Shown piece after piece: positions 22,072 to 29,540 of a DNA stretch of 35,800 nt; position 1 is the first letter of the stretch, and the number at the start of each line of letters is the position of its first letter. Origin of the DNA: CAIZLB01 sp039795875 (GTDB taxonomy: Bacteria > Patescibacteriota > Minisyncoccia > Phycocordibacterales > CAIZLB01); the NCBI GenBank assembly GCA_039795875.1, contig JBDKKY010000007.1:1-35800 (forward strand). The letters run 5' to 3'. The notes under the pieces are model-generated. The model saw nothing but the letters and a program-made list of their open reading frames with translations. It was not told where the DNA came from and ran no database searches. The position numbers and the translations under genes were made by a program.

Positions 22072-22785
22072 CTATTTTTGTTTACTGTCGTTACGCCACT
22101 CATCTATCTTCTTATGATCCCCACTCAGCAACACTTTAGGAACTTTATATTTTTTCTTTTTATATTCTAAAACTTCAGGGCGTGTATACACATCATGGGA
22201 CGAAACTCGTGATTCTTCTCTGCTGTCAAAATTGCCCAAGACTCCTGGAATCTGTCGTGCTATCACATCGAGCATAATCATAGCCGGCAACTCTCCGCCA
22301 GTCACCACCCAAGGACCGACTGAAACATCTATAGTTTTATAGGCCTTTTTTACCCGCGCATCGATACCCTCATATCGACCACAAAGGATAATAATATCGG
22401 TATATTTGCCGGCCCATGAAGCAGCTGTGTCGGTCGTAAATTGGGCGCCACCGGGTGATAAGAAAACAATAGCAGTCGACTTCACCCCCGCCTTACCCGC
22501 TTTCGCCACAGCCTTTTCTACAGCCTTCAGGACCGGTTCAGCCTTCATTACCATGCCTGGACCCCCTCCATACGGTCTATCATCCACCATGCGCAAAGGC
22601 TTCTCCTTAAACCGTTGTGCCCCTTTGGGTTTTACACAGTCTCTAGGGTTATAAAAATAGGTCTTAATATACCCTTCTGATATGCCCCGGGCTACGATAG
22701 AAGCATCTATATATGAAGAAAACGCCTCTGGGAAGAGGGTTATAAAATGAAACCGTATAGTCTTTTTTGATATTTTCCCAGCCAT
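22072..22785 (-). CDS. trmD: tRNA (guanine-N1)-methyltransferase
   Basis: Methylates G37 of tRNAs using S-adenosylmethionine. The 237-residue SPOUT enzyme has RFHFITLFPEAF, the motif DDRPYGGGPGMVMKAEP, the AdoMet knot ILCGRYEGIDARV and VTGGELPAM, and the conserved SHDVYTRPE. I start at 22785 (MAGKISKK). An ATG 13 codons upstream would place the protein start inside an inverted repeat and add residues not seen in the family. The upstream region (22786-23004) holds nested inverted repeats and a terminator, suggesting leader control. rplS, often its neighbour, lies about 8 kb away. Confidence 0.95.
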   Translation of the reverse strand: MAGKISKKTIRFHFITLFPEAFSSYIDASIVARGISEGYIKTYFYNPRDCVKPKGAQRFKEKPLRMVDDRPYGGGPGMVMKAEPVLKAVEKAVAKAGKAGVKSTAIVFLSPGGAQFTTDTAASWAGKYTDIIILCGRYEGIDARVKKAYKTIDVSVGPWVVTGGELPAMIMLDVIARQIPGVLGNFDSREESRVSSHDVYTRPEVLEYKKKKYKVPKVLLSGDHKKIDEWRNDSKQK

Positions 22786-22786
22786 A

Positions 22787-22939
22787 GTCGACCTGCCTAA
22801 TGCGATCTCCAAACGAAATGTCAAATGTGAGTGCAGTGGCAGGTCGACAATACCTAGGAATGCCTTGAGTATATATCACAACCCTATAAAACACAAAACC
22901 CCATCTTGCGATAGGGTTTCGTGACATTTCGTTTTGGAG
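22787..22939 (-). repeat. Interleaved inverted repeats upstream of trmD
   Basis: Pair a: 22807-22823 with 22922-22939 (17 of 18, one indel; CTCCAAACGAAATGTCA). Pair b: 22787-22797 with 22838-22848 (perfect, GTCGACCTGCC). In order a-b-a'-b' they cannot form simple stems together, so the RNA would switch between folds or form a pseudoknot. The b' arm ends 1 nt from the trmD start codon. Confidence 0.75.
22888..22919 (-). terminator. Leader terminator upstream of trmD
   Basis: Minus strand AAACCCTAT / ATGGGGTTT, 9 bp with one G-U, then TTGTGTTTT. AACCCTAT (22911-22918) can pair instead with ATAGGGTT (22880-22887), an alternative that would undo the terminator. Confidence 0.65.
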
Positions 22940-22975
22940 GGGCCATAAATTGCTTTTCTGGCGCTCACATAAGTA

Positions 22976-23004
22976 AGGATAGCATATTTGAGCCTCAATG
23001 TCAA
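22976..23004 (-). promoter_or_regulatory. Promoter of the trmD leader region
   Basis: Minus strand TTGACA (22999-23004), 17-nt spacer, TATCCT (22976-22981). Only a 20-codon ORF (ATGGCCCCTCC.., near 22948) lies before the terminator, so this is a leader or small RNA. Confidence 0.7.
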
Positions 23005-23033
23005 ATCTGGGGCCTAAAAGGGCTATTTTGGGC

Positions 23034-23735
23034 CTATTTTCGAGACGTAAGCTCTTCTTTAGCCTTTCGCAGTATATCTGTTGCCATCTCCTTTCCACCT
23101 AGTCCGAAGGCGATTCCAGCAGCTATTGAGGCTGCCACAACTGCTCCGATGAATAGGGTGTTGATCAGCGTAACAGCGATACCTAGTTGTACTAGGGCTG
23201 AAAGGATTGCGAAGATAATCACCGCTACTTTAGTGACTGTTCCCAAAGCTCGAGCTGAAGACAGGTGAGCATTTGCCGCTGCGGCTGTAACGGTCTTTTT
23301 CAAGACATCTGCCACAAGTACCGCTACCAATAGGATCAAAATAGCTACTACAATCTTAGGTAGGTAGATTGCAACCATTGTGCCAATAATTGCTGACACG
23401 TCTCCAAGTCCTAGAACCTGTAGAACGGCTAGGAACATAACAGTGATAATTGACCATTTTACAAGACCTCCGAAGAAGATACCTGTATTTAGTTGCATAC
23501 CACCTTTTCGTAGAAGGTTGTCAGCTCCTGCTTGTCGTAGGGCTGAATCCAATTTAATTTTCTCAAAAATCTTTTTAACCAATCGGCCAATATAATCTGC
23601 GACAATCCATGTCGCAATAAAGATTATAAAAGCAAAGAATATCAGTAGACCGTATCCCAAAAGAGCGTCTTTGACGCTTAGATATGATTCACTTACGGCG
23701 CCTCCGATACTTGTAGTCATGACTTGTGATGGCAT
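23034..23735 (-). CDS. Small mechanosensitive-channel-like membrane protein (TM-helix repeat family)
   Basis: 233 residues with about four or five hydrophobic helices (for example LGYGLLIFFAFIIFIATWIV, IVVAILILLVAVLVADVL). The end, ASIAAGIAFGLGGKEMATDI, resembles the pore-lining helix of MscS proteins. The arrangement fits the conserved TM-helix repeat (CmpX-like) family frequent in Parcubacteria. The cytoplasmic beta and alpha/beta domains of full MscS are absent. Channel activity is inferred. It lies alone between a winged-helix gene and trmD. Confidence 0.75.
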   Translation of the reverse strand: MPSQVMTTSIGGAVSESYLSVKDALLGYGLLIFFAFIIFIATWIVADYIGRLVKKIFEKIKLDSALRQAGADNLLRKGGMQLNTGIFFGGLVKWSIITVMFLAVLQVLGLGDVSAIIGTMVAIYLPKIVVAILILLVAVLVADVLKKTVTAAAANAHLSSARALGTVTKVAVIIFAILSALVQLGIAVTLINTLFIGAVVAASIAAGIAFGLGGKEMATDILRKAKEELTSRK

Positions 23736-23808
23736 ATGTTTGTATATGTATAATTTAATTGATTATTAAATTGCTATTAAGAGCAATACCTACAGTATAC
23801 CACGATTC

Positions 23809-24627
23809 CTACTTGAAAAAGCCCATACGATCCATAACAATAATATGCTCAAAGTCCAGCACATCACGGATCAGTTTGTCCCCTATCGAGTGTCGATACT
23901 TAAAATCCTCTTGATCTAGAGCCACATATCTGAGTTCTCGGCCAAGATTACGCTCCAGTTCTCCAAGAACAGTATTAACTTGAGAAGGTATTTTCTCGAA
24001 AATGAGTAACATGTCTATTGGTGATTGGGTGGTAGAAAATGGGACTGCTGCCATGCCTAATTTGCTGGTAAAAAACCCAGATAGTAAGACAGTCTTTAGT
24101 CTAGGAAGTGATTGCACATGTTCTAACACTCGCTCGGCGGATCGGGGGACCGCAGCCAAGATCGTCTCAATCAGAGGAGAAAGTAGTGGGAAGGCTGAAT
24201 TGGCTTTGTAGACGATATGATTTTCCTTTCGTAAATTTTCTATAAGTACCAACTTCTTATTGGCTACAACAACACCTTGTCGCATCAAGTCTCGTAGGTC
24301 TGGTATCAATTTGTCATTACGCAATCTTGTCAGCGAAGACAATTGTTTTAGAGTAAACTCTTTTGTTGTATTCAAAAAAAAGACTTTCCACAATTTCATT
24401 TTAGATGATCCACCGAATAACTGCTCCAGGATAGCAACTTCAGTTGGTGTTGTTCCTGAAACAATAGATTCCTTTAGGTCCGCATATACCTTTTTCTTAG
24501 TTCTAGGTTTTGATGCTACTTTCGCACGAGCTTTGGGTCGCGGTCGAGCCTTGGGTCGTGATTTTACTTTCTTGGCTTTTGGTTTAGACGCTGGTTTTTT
24601 CGCAGTCTTTCTGAGTTTCTTTTTCAT
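23809..24627 (-). CDS. Winged-helix protein with degenerate nucleotidyltransferase-like domain
   Basis: 272 residues. A very basic N-terminal tail (about 1-50; repeats of KPKAK, RPKAR) is followed by a winged helix (about 65-130, with FTLKQLSSLTRLRNDKLIPD as the recognition region). The C-terminal domain has a core LLSGFFTSK..SPIDMLLIF in the place of the GSxxxG..DxDLLI motif of MNT nucleotidyltransferases. The catalytic aspartates are mostly missing, so enzyme activity is doubtful. It is probably a DNA-binding regulator. Both AAGGAG (1 nt away) and TAAAAT (8 nt away) precede the ATG; the latter fits the window's leaderless pattern. Confidence 0.6.
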   Translation of the reverse strand: MKKKLRKTAKKPASKPKAKKVKSRPKARPRPKARAKVASKPRTKKKVYADLKESIVSGTTPTEVAILEQLFGGSSKMKLWKVFFLNTTKEFTLKQLSSLTRLRNDKLIPDLRDLMRQGVVVANKKLVLIENLRKENHIVYKANSAFPLLSPLIETILAAVPRSAERVLEHVQSLPRLKTVLLSGFFTSKLGMAAVPFSTTQSPIDMLLIFEKIPSQVNTVLGELERNLGRELRYVALDQEDFKYRHSIGDKLIRDVLDFEHIIVMDRMGFFK

Positions 24628-24659
24628 ACTCCTTTATTTTACCATACAGCCCCGGCAAA

Positions 24660-24690
24660 CGAAAAAACCGCCCATAATAGGCGGTCTTTT
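24660..24690 (-). terminator. Terminator upstream of the winged-helix gene
   Basis: Minus strand ACCGCC-TATTAT-GGGCGGT then TTTTT. Shields the winged-helix gene from rplJ-rplL transcription. Confidence 0.85.
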
Positions 24691-24728
24691 CACGGTTTTG
24701 TCGAGAACATTCGGCCACCCATTGCTGG

Positions 24729-24898
24729 CCGGAGCCGTAGGCTCCACGAAGACTCGAAGAGTGGAGAAAAAGGCTTGCCGGACGAACTCTCGGAGAGAGT
24801 GAGGAGGCAGAAGAAAACCCCCTTGAGCGTAGACTCAAGGAGGGTTATCTTGTCCTCCCTTGTGGAGGGTTCTGTTCTTTTTCGGAACGATGAGAGTT
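24729..24898 (-). repeat. Hairpin-rich region after rplL, with 44-bp repeat copy 2
   Basis: Read on the minus strand after the rplL stop: hairpin CCCTCC-acaa-GGGAGG; terminator ACCCTCCTTGAG..CTCAAGGGGGTTTT (about 24816-24846); the 44-bp repeat (24774-24817, identical to 7722-7765); then hairpins CTCCAC/GTGGAG and GGAGCC-GTA-GGCTCC. No protein gene is visible. Confidence 0.8.
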
Positions 24899-25309
24899 TT
24901 ATTTCAACTCTACCTTGCCTCCTGCGTCTTCTACTTGTTTCTTAAGAGCTTCTGCCTCCTCTTTCTTCATTCCTGCTTTAAGGACTGAAGGAGCGGCGTC
25001 TACTAGATCTTTGGCCTCTTTTAGACCCAAACCTAGAACCTCTTTAACTACTTTGATAACAGCAATCTTGTTTGCTCCAGATTCTGCTAGAGTAACATCA
25101 AATGATGTCTTCTCTTCAGCTCCGGCTGCAGCACCAGCCGCAGGACCAGCAACAGCAACCGCTGAAGCTGATACGCCGAATTTCTTTTCTAAGAACTTAA
25201 CAAGTTCGTGTAATTCAATAACTGACATTTTCTCAACAGCTTCTACAACTGTTTTGAATTGAGCAGGAGTTTCAATAACCTCTGCGTTTGTTGTTTCTAC
25301 TTCTGACAT
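24899..25309 (-). CDS. rplL: Ribosomal protein bL12 (L7/L12)
   Basis: Stalk protein that recruits translational GTPases. In 136 residues it has an N-terminal dimerisation helix (VEAVEKMSVIELHELVKFLE), an Ala/Gly hinge (AGPAAGAAAGAEE) and the conserved C-terminal domain (FDVTLAESGANKIAVIKVVK to AGGKVELK). It is slightly longer than usual because of about 15 extra N-terminal residues. It follows rplJ by 30 nt. Confidence 0.98.
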   Translation of the reverse strand: MSEVETTNAEVIETPAQFKTVVEAVEKMSVIELHELVKFLEKKFGVSASAVAVAGPAAGAAAGAEEKTSFDVTLAESGANKIAVIKVVKEVLGLGLKEAKDLVDAAPSVLKAGMKKEEAEALKKQVEDAGGKVELK

Positions 25310-25339
25310 ATATTTATATTTATTAATTAATAAGTTAGT

Positions 25340-25828
25340 TTAACCCTTCTTTTCTGCAATTGCATTAAGAGCGAGTACAAATCGTTGTATCGGTGAGTTG
25401 ATAAGTTGAACAAATTGAGCTTGTAGGGTTTTGATACCAGGAATAGAAGCAATTGTAATCATTTCTGATTTAGTCTTATATTCACCGTTGAAAACTCCAC
25501 CAAGTATTGTTAGCTTCTCTTTGAATTTTTTTGTAAATTCAAGGATCTCACGTGCTGGAGCGAGAAGATCTGCTCCTGAAATAAGCGCCACCTCACCTTC
25601 TAGGTTAGGTAGTTCACCTGTTACGCCCGCGTCAGCCAAAGCTCTTTTGATCAAACTTTTTTTAGCAACTCGGTATCCAACATCCGCCGCTCGGAGAGCT
25701 TTTCGCACTTCCCCCACTTCCCCAACAGTAATGCCGTGGAATTGAAGAAAAACGATTGTCTTAGAGTCTGCAAGGATCTTTGATACGTCTGATACGATTT
25801 CACCTTTTTTAGCTTTTGAAATCGCCAT
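25340..25828 (-). CDS. rplJ: Ribosomal protein uL10
   Basis: Stalk base protein that binds 23S rRNA and L7/L12 dimers. The 162-residue protein has AISKAKKGEIVSDVSKIL at the N-terminus, the RVAKKSLIKRAL rRNA-binding stretch, and a C-terminal helix for L12 (SPIQRFVLALNAIAEKKG). The start is preceded by CCAAAACAACT without a Shine-Dalgarno. The 118-nt leader has features of the autoregulatory L10 leader. Confidence 0.97.
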   Translation of the reverse strand: MAISKAKKGEIVSDVSKILADSKTIVFLQFHGITVGEVGEVRKALRAADVGYRVAKKSLIKRALADAGVTGELPNLEGEVALISGADLLAPAREILEFTKKFKEKLTILGGVFNGEYKTKSEMITIASIPGIKTLQAQFVQLINSPIQRFVLALNAIAEKKG

Positions 25829-25852
25829 AGTTGTTTTGGTTTAAATTGTTAA

Positions 25853-25946
25853 TGTTGTGTGGGCCAACAAAAATGAGAAAAGACTCCTACACAGGACTTC
25901 TGAAGCTTACGCTATCTGCCCGTGGTCTTTGATGTCCACGAATGGA
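25853..25946 (-). promoter_or_regulatory. Probable L10 ribosomal-protein leader
   Basis: A leader between the promoter and rplJ with hairpins CGTGG/CCACG and TCCT-GTGT-AGGA and the string GCGTAAGCTTC, which fit the L10-leader fold where L10(L12)4 binds its own mRNA. I judged this by eye; a covariance search is needed. Confidence 0.55.
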
Positions 25947-25974
25947 TAATAGCACACTCTTTATGAGTACACAA
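25946..25974 (-). promoter_or_regulatory. Promoter of rplJ-rplL
   Basis: Minus strand TTGTGT (25969-25974), 17-nt spacer, TATTAT (25946-25951). It overlaps the end of the lipase-like gene. Confidence 0.6.
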
Positions 25975-28732
25975 ACCGCATAGAGGCCGGTCGTGTAGGG
26001 CTCATATAGTAGAACAAATAGGCCAAAAACTGATAGTCTGCCTTCAGGTGGGCGTATCGGCCTTTGAGAGTTGGATTGTTGTCATAGGTGCTAATACTGA
26101 CTATGGCCCGTTGGATACGGGCACGGGTGTCGCGGAGGTACAGGTCATCGCCAGTAGCAGCATAGGCGTCAAGGCGGGTCAAATAACGCTTACGCAGATA
26201 ATCAGAATATATACTCCGTATCATCTGAGTCCTGACTTCTGCGGCTTCTTTTTGTCGATCTCTAGAAGTGGTCGCGGTATTTGTCTGAGAGATACTGTTT
26301 CCAGTATTATCGAACACAGTTTTTTTGTCTGGGTCGATTACAAACTTGGTTTCTTTATCTATCTGAAGAGCGAGCGAGGCTCCAGCTACAATCACAGAGG
26401 CATGGACTTCGAGCGGAACATTATCATAATGATATTGTGTGAGCGACTCCCCATCCTGTTCAAATGTATCAATATCGACGAGTTCGCTGGAGCGAACATT
26501 GGTTTGAGAAATATTTAATTTTTCTATTGAGGTTGGGTTGATATACAAGATATTCTTATCAAGTAATTCATATCTGCTTTTATTGGATGGTTCTGTAACC
26601 ATGTCAAAGTCACCGTAGTTTCCATTCTTATACAAATCATATACATCAGCAGCCGAGGTGGTTGCTAAACTTTTGAGCAGTAGAGATGAGCTGGCAGAAA
26701 CTTTGGCCATCTTATAGGAAAATGGAAGGCGTCGGATATCCATGGCAAGAGCTGAATTGAGATCAATAAACGTATTGGTTCGTACCAATGAATTGATCTG
26801 TTTTAGCACACTGGGCGCACCCATGATATTCATGTGCTTATAGGCTGGCTCAGTACGAAGATCAATAGCAGCCACTGCGCCTGTCCGAATAAAGCTATTG
26901 GCCGATTTTATAAACATATCTAAGACAACCCCATCACCAGTGTTGGTGTATGTAGGAACAAAATCGTCTTGATCAATCTTTTGTAAACCTGAGACAGTCA
27001 CAAGCCCAGTACCCACAATCTGGAATACAGGGACAGATATCGGTGGTGTCCAATTATCCAGCCTGTCGTGTAATGACTCGGCTTTTCCTAACAACACACT
27101 ATTGATCGAATAGGCTTGTAAGAAGGTGTGCAGTGTGGAACCTGTAGTAAGTATTTGATCCTTCACACGGATACTGAGTTCAGGGTTAGAAAAGTATCTG
27201 TCGCTGGGCAGCAAACTATAGGCCGTGGGCATATTTTGTCCTAGAGCCTTGGCGATAGCTGTTTTCAGAATGAGCCCGGCTCCGATAGACTGTTCGTGAC
27301 CAAACAAGAGCGAGGTGATAGCCTGCGGTGTGCCATACTCTGGCAAGGCTACAAAGATAATCTTATCTATGAGGTGTTCGAGTTGAACCTGCCGCAGTCT
27401 GATCATGAGTTGTTTGATCAGTAGCCCGCCATTGCTATGACTGATAAGAGTTACTTTCTTAGTTTTTGACTTTTTAGCCAAATCAACGATCATGTTTTGT
27501 AAATCTATATCATTCATCTGTAACAAAGTATCAGGTGCAAAGCGCCAATCATACGGGGATGTCCTCCAAGCAGTGATAATCTTGTCTTTTACCAGGTTAT
27601 CCATAAAAGTGGAGAAGTTTTTATATGGCGACCGATCAACTAGCGGCAGCCCTAGGGCAAGATTGGTTTTATTAATAATGTCTTTGGTATAGATACCATT
27701 TAGTACACTCTGGCCCACAGCATTGAGGAACAACTTTTTAACATCAGCATTTCGATTTGGTTCCCAGAGCTGATTTTCTAAACCAAGACTTTTTACATAT
27801 AGACGACTACCCATGAGACCTGGGAAGAATAAAACACTTGAACAACAATATAGATTACTTTTTCTATGTCTTTCCAGACTCCAAGGGAAGTGCTCAATAT
27901 CTCCAATCAATACTCCTGTGTCTGCCTCTGTGGCCTCGGTCGTACTTGTGAACAATTTGGGTGCTACTGTGCTGCCCCACCAATTGTCTTGAGCCTTGAG
28001 CGTGGGACCACTATTGTTTATGTGTATACGATTATTTTCGAAATCGTTTTGACGTATGTCAGCGGTGGCAGAATTAATTTGTATAACAGTATTATTCCCC
28101 GAGAATAAATTACCAATCATGGTCGATCTGGCATGTAGAAAGAGGTTGATACCTTGAAAAGTATTTTGGATATCGGAGTTTGTGATGGTTAAAGAGGAAT
28201 TATCAAAGATTTCGATTCCTGTCCCCTGCCAATTGGAAAGCTGAACCTCATCTATAATAAGATTTGATTTGTTATACACCACTATCCATTTTCCACTTGA
28301 AGCGGCAGAGGCGTTATAAGAAAAATGTTTCAGAGAGACTTTAGACTGGTCCCAAACTTGCATCAGCGGGCGATCATCGTCATCAAAATTTATATATTCC
28401 AAAGAAATATCTACTTTTGCCCCCTGGATCATATATCTGCGAGAGGTTCCTCGAATCTCGATCTGAATCTTATCTTCGGGTTGACCACGGAGGCTGACCT
28501 TGCCGCCTTGAGTAAAAATAGATCCATTTTTAAAAATAATCTGAGTGCCTGCTTCGGCAGTTATAGATCCCAAAGCTGTAACTGTAATAGTCCCTTCTAT
28601 CACGTAAGGACTTCGAATCTTGGTCCAAGTTGTAGGCTTGTTTATCAAAGCAGTACCAATAGTTGTATCGGCATGGGTACAAACACCAGAAAACAATATC
28701 AATATGTACATAAAATATAAAAACTTTCGCAT
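25961..28732 (-). CDS. Secreted beta-helix / LCAT-type lipase-like protein
   Basis: 923 residues from the ATG at 28732. The signal peptide is MRKFLYFMYILILFSGVCTH then A. Residues about 25-285 form a right-handed parallel beta-helix with Asn-rich repeats (IEIFDNSSLTITNSDIQNTF; IRQNDFENNRIHINNSG), ending DNWWGS. Residues about 300-700 are an alpha/beta hydrolase of the lecithin:cholesterol acyltransferase family: FFPGLMGSRLYV, WRFAPD, the nucleophile elbow SHSNGG, and GDGVV near the later catalytic residues. The C-terminal 220 residues are unassigned. It could attack host or environmental phospholipids. An ATG five codons upstream (28747) is possible. This fusion is unusual. Confidence 0.82.
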   Translation of the reverse strand: MRKFLYFMYILILFSGVCTHADTTIGTALINKPTTWTKIRSPYVIEGTITVTALGSITAEAGTQIIFKNGSIFTQGGKVSLRGQPEDKIQIEIRGTSRRYMIQGAKVDISLEYINFDDDDRPLMQVWDQSKVSLKHFSYNASAASSGKWIVVYNKSNLIIDEVQLSNWQGTGIEIFDNSSLTITNSDIQNTFQGINLFLHARSTMIGNLFSGNNTVIQINSATADIRQNDFENNRIHINNSGPTLKAQDNWWGSTVAPKLFTSTTEATEADTGVLIGDIEHFPWSLERHRKSNLYCCSSVLFFPGLMGSRLYVKSLGLENQLWEPNRNADVKKLFLNAVGQSVLNGIYTKDIINKTNLALGLPLVDRSPYKNFSTFMDNLVKDKIITAWRTSPYDWRFAPDTLLQMNDIDLQNMIVDLAKKSKTKKVTLISHSNGGLLIKQLMIRLRQVQLEHLIDKIIFVALPEYGTPQAITSLLFGHEQSIGAGLILKTAIAKALGQNMPTAYSLLPSDRYFSNPELSIRVKDQILTTGSTLHTFLQAYSINSVLLGKAESLHDRLDNWTPPISVPVFQIVGTGLVTVSGLQKIDQDDFVPTYTNTGDGVVLDMFIKSANSFIRTGAVAAIDLRTEPAYKHMNIMGAPSVLKQINSLVRTNTFIDLNSALAMDIRRLPFSYKMAKVSASSSLLLKSLATTSAADVYDLYKNGNYGDFDMVTEPSNKSRYELLDKNILYINPTSIEKLNISQTNVRSSELVDIDTFEQDGESLTQYHYDNVPLEVHASVIVAGASLALQIDKETKFVIDPDKKTVFDNTGNSISQTNTATTSRDRQKEAAEVRTQMIRSIYSDYLRKRYLTRLDAYAATGDDLYLRDTRARIQRAIVSISTYDNNPTLKGRYAHLKADYQFLAYLFYYMSPTRPASMRFVYS

Positions 28733-28777
28733 GCAATATGATGGCATGCGGGTGCTTAAGAAGATTTAAAGAAAGGC

Positions 28778-28805
28778 TTTACAAATACTATGAAAAGTAT
28801 ATATT
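28778..28805 (+). promoter_or_regulatory. Promoter of the kinase-like gene
   Basis: TTTACA (28778-28783), 16-nt spacer, TATATT (28800-28805). It leaves a leader of about 35 nt to the ATG at 28847. Confidence 0.6.
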
Positions 28806-28846
28806 TTCTCATATTCCACCATTCTTGAACTTTGACCCTTAAACCT

Positions 28847-29395
28847 ATGAACGAACCGACTGTCTACGTACCTGTCGGTCCTCAAGGGGCCGGCAAGACT
28901 AAATTTTGCAGAACTGTTGTACAACAACGACCTGAGATTGGCTACTTCAGTCTCGACGATACCGTTGACGATTTATCACATCAGCCTCCCGATCCGGAAA
29001 CCGATGATGATTTGCCGATCTGGAGGAGAGCCTTAAGTCTCATCATGTATAACATTGGGAAGTGCCCTCATCAGCAGATCATTGCAGATTGCTGGACACA
29101 GACAGCTGCAGATCGCCGCACACTCATCCAGCACCTAGGGCGAATAGGAATACGCCGAGTGATCGGTTGGAGGTTTATAACTCCAAAATCTACTTGCGTT
29201 CCTTGGTTCGTCGAAAGATGTATGCGCAATCCGTCAAAAGTGCCAGCAGCTCGGCGAAGACTTTACTGGTCTCATATCGGCCACGTCAGATATGACGCTT
29301 TTCAGCAACACCCAGTAGCTCTTGATCAAGGCTTCGCCTCACTGATTGAGATCAATCCAACCGAACCGCCACCCATTGAGGAGGTCCTCATTTAA
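28847..29395 (+). CDS. P-loop kinase-like protein (AAA_33/polynucleotide kinase type)
   Basis: 182 residues. Walker A is GPQGAGKT (about 10-17) after strand VYVPV. A DDT follows the second strand, and later come IIADCWTQTAADR and CVPWFVERCMRNPSKVPAAR then RR, which resemble the lid and arginine region of T4-polynucleotide-kinase or zeta-toxin-type P-loop kinases. The substrate is unknown. I chose the ATG at 28847, preceded by CCCTTAAACCT, over one five codons upstream. It is another GC-rich stand-alone unit with its own promoter and a weak terminator. Confidence 0.7.
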   Translation: MNEPTVYVPVGPQGAGKTKFCRTVVQQRPEIGYFSLDDTVDDLSHQPPDPETDDDLPIWRRALSLIMYNIGKCPHQQIIADCWTQTAADRRTLIQHLGRIGIRRVIGWRFITPKSTCVPWFVERCMRNPSKVPAARRRLYWSHIGHVRYDAFQQHPVALDQGFASLIEINPTEPPPIEEVLI

Positions 29396-29405
29396 CACCT
29401 ACGCA

Positions 29406-29430
29406 CTCGCAAGAGAAGAGCGGGGTTTTT
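29406..29430 (+). terminator. Weak Rho-independent terminator
   Basis: CTCGC / GCGGG (one G-U) with a 9-nt loop, then GTTTTTA. Confidence 0.5.
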
Positions 29431-29459
29431 ATTTATATAATATTAAAAGTACAAATGAT

Positions 29460-29487
29460 TTGACAGTAACTTTTAAATTGCTATACT
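29460..29487 (+). promoter_or_regulatory. Promoter of a short noncoding transcript
   Basis: TTGACA (29460-29465), 16-nt spacer, TATACT (29482-29487). Confidence 0.75.
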
Positions 29488-29492
29488 AACAC

Positions 29493-29540
29493 CAAGCGAA
29501 AAAGATCTTGCTGAGTTACGTGCTCAGTGAGGGCTTTTTT
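29493..29540 (+). ncRNA. Candidate small RNA (about 45-50 nt)
   Basis: Starts about 6 nt after a strong promoter and ends in a hairpin CTTGCTGAG-TTACGTG-CTCAGTGAG (two G-U pairs) followed by GGCTTTTTT. It contains no ATG. Its 3' half is antisense to the last seven codons and stop of the NYN gene. No known RNA family is recognised. Confidence 0.55.

Noticed and set aside
24260..24802. Plus-strand 180-codon ORF opposite the winged-helix gene
   Set aside because: Antisense of a Lys-rich tail gives long open frames by composition. It spans a terminator and the hairpin region.
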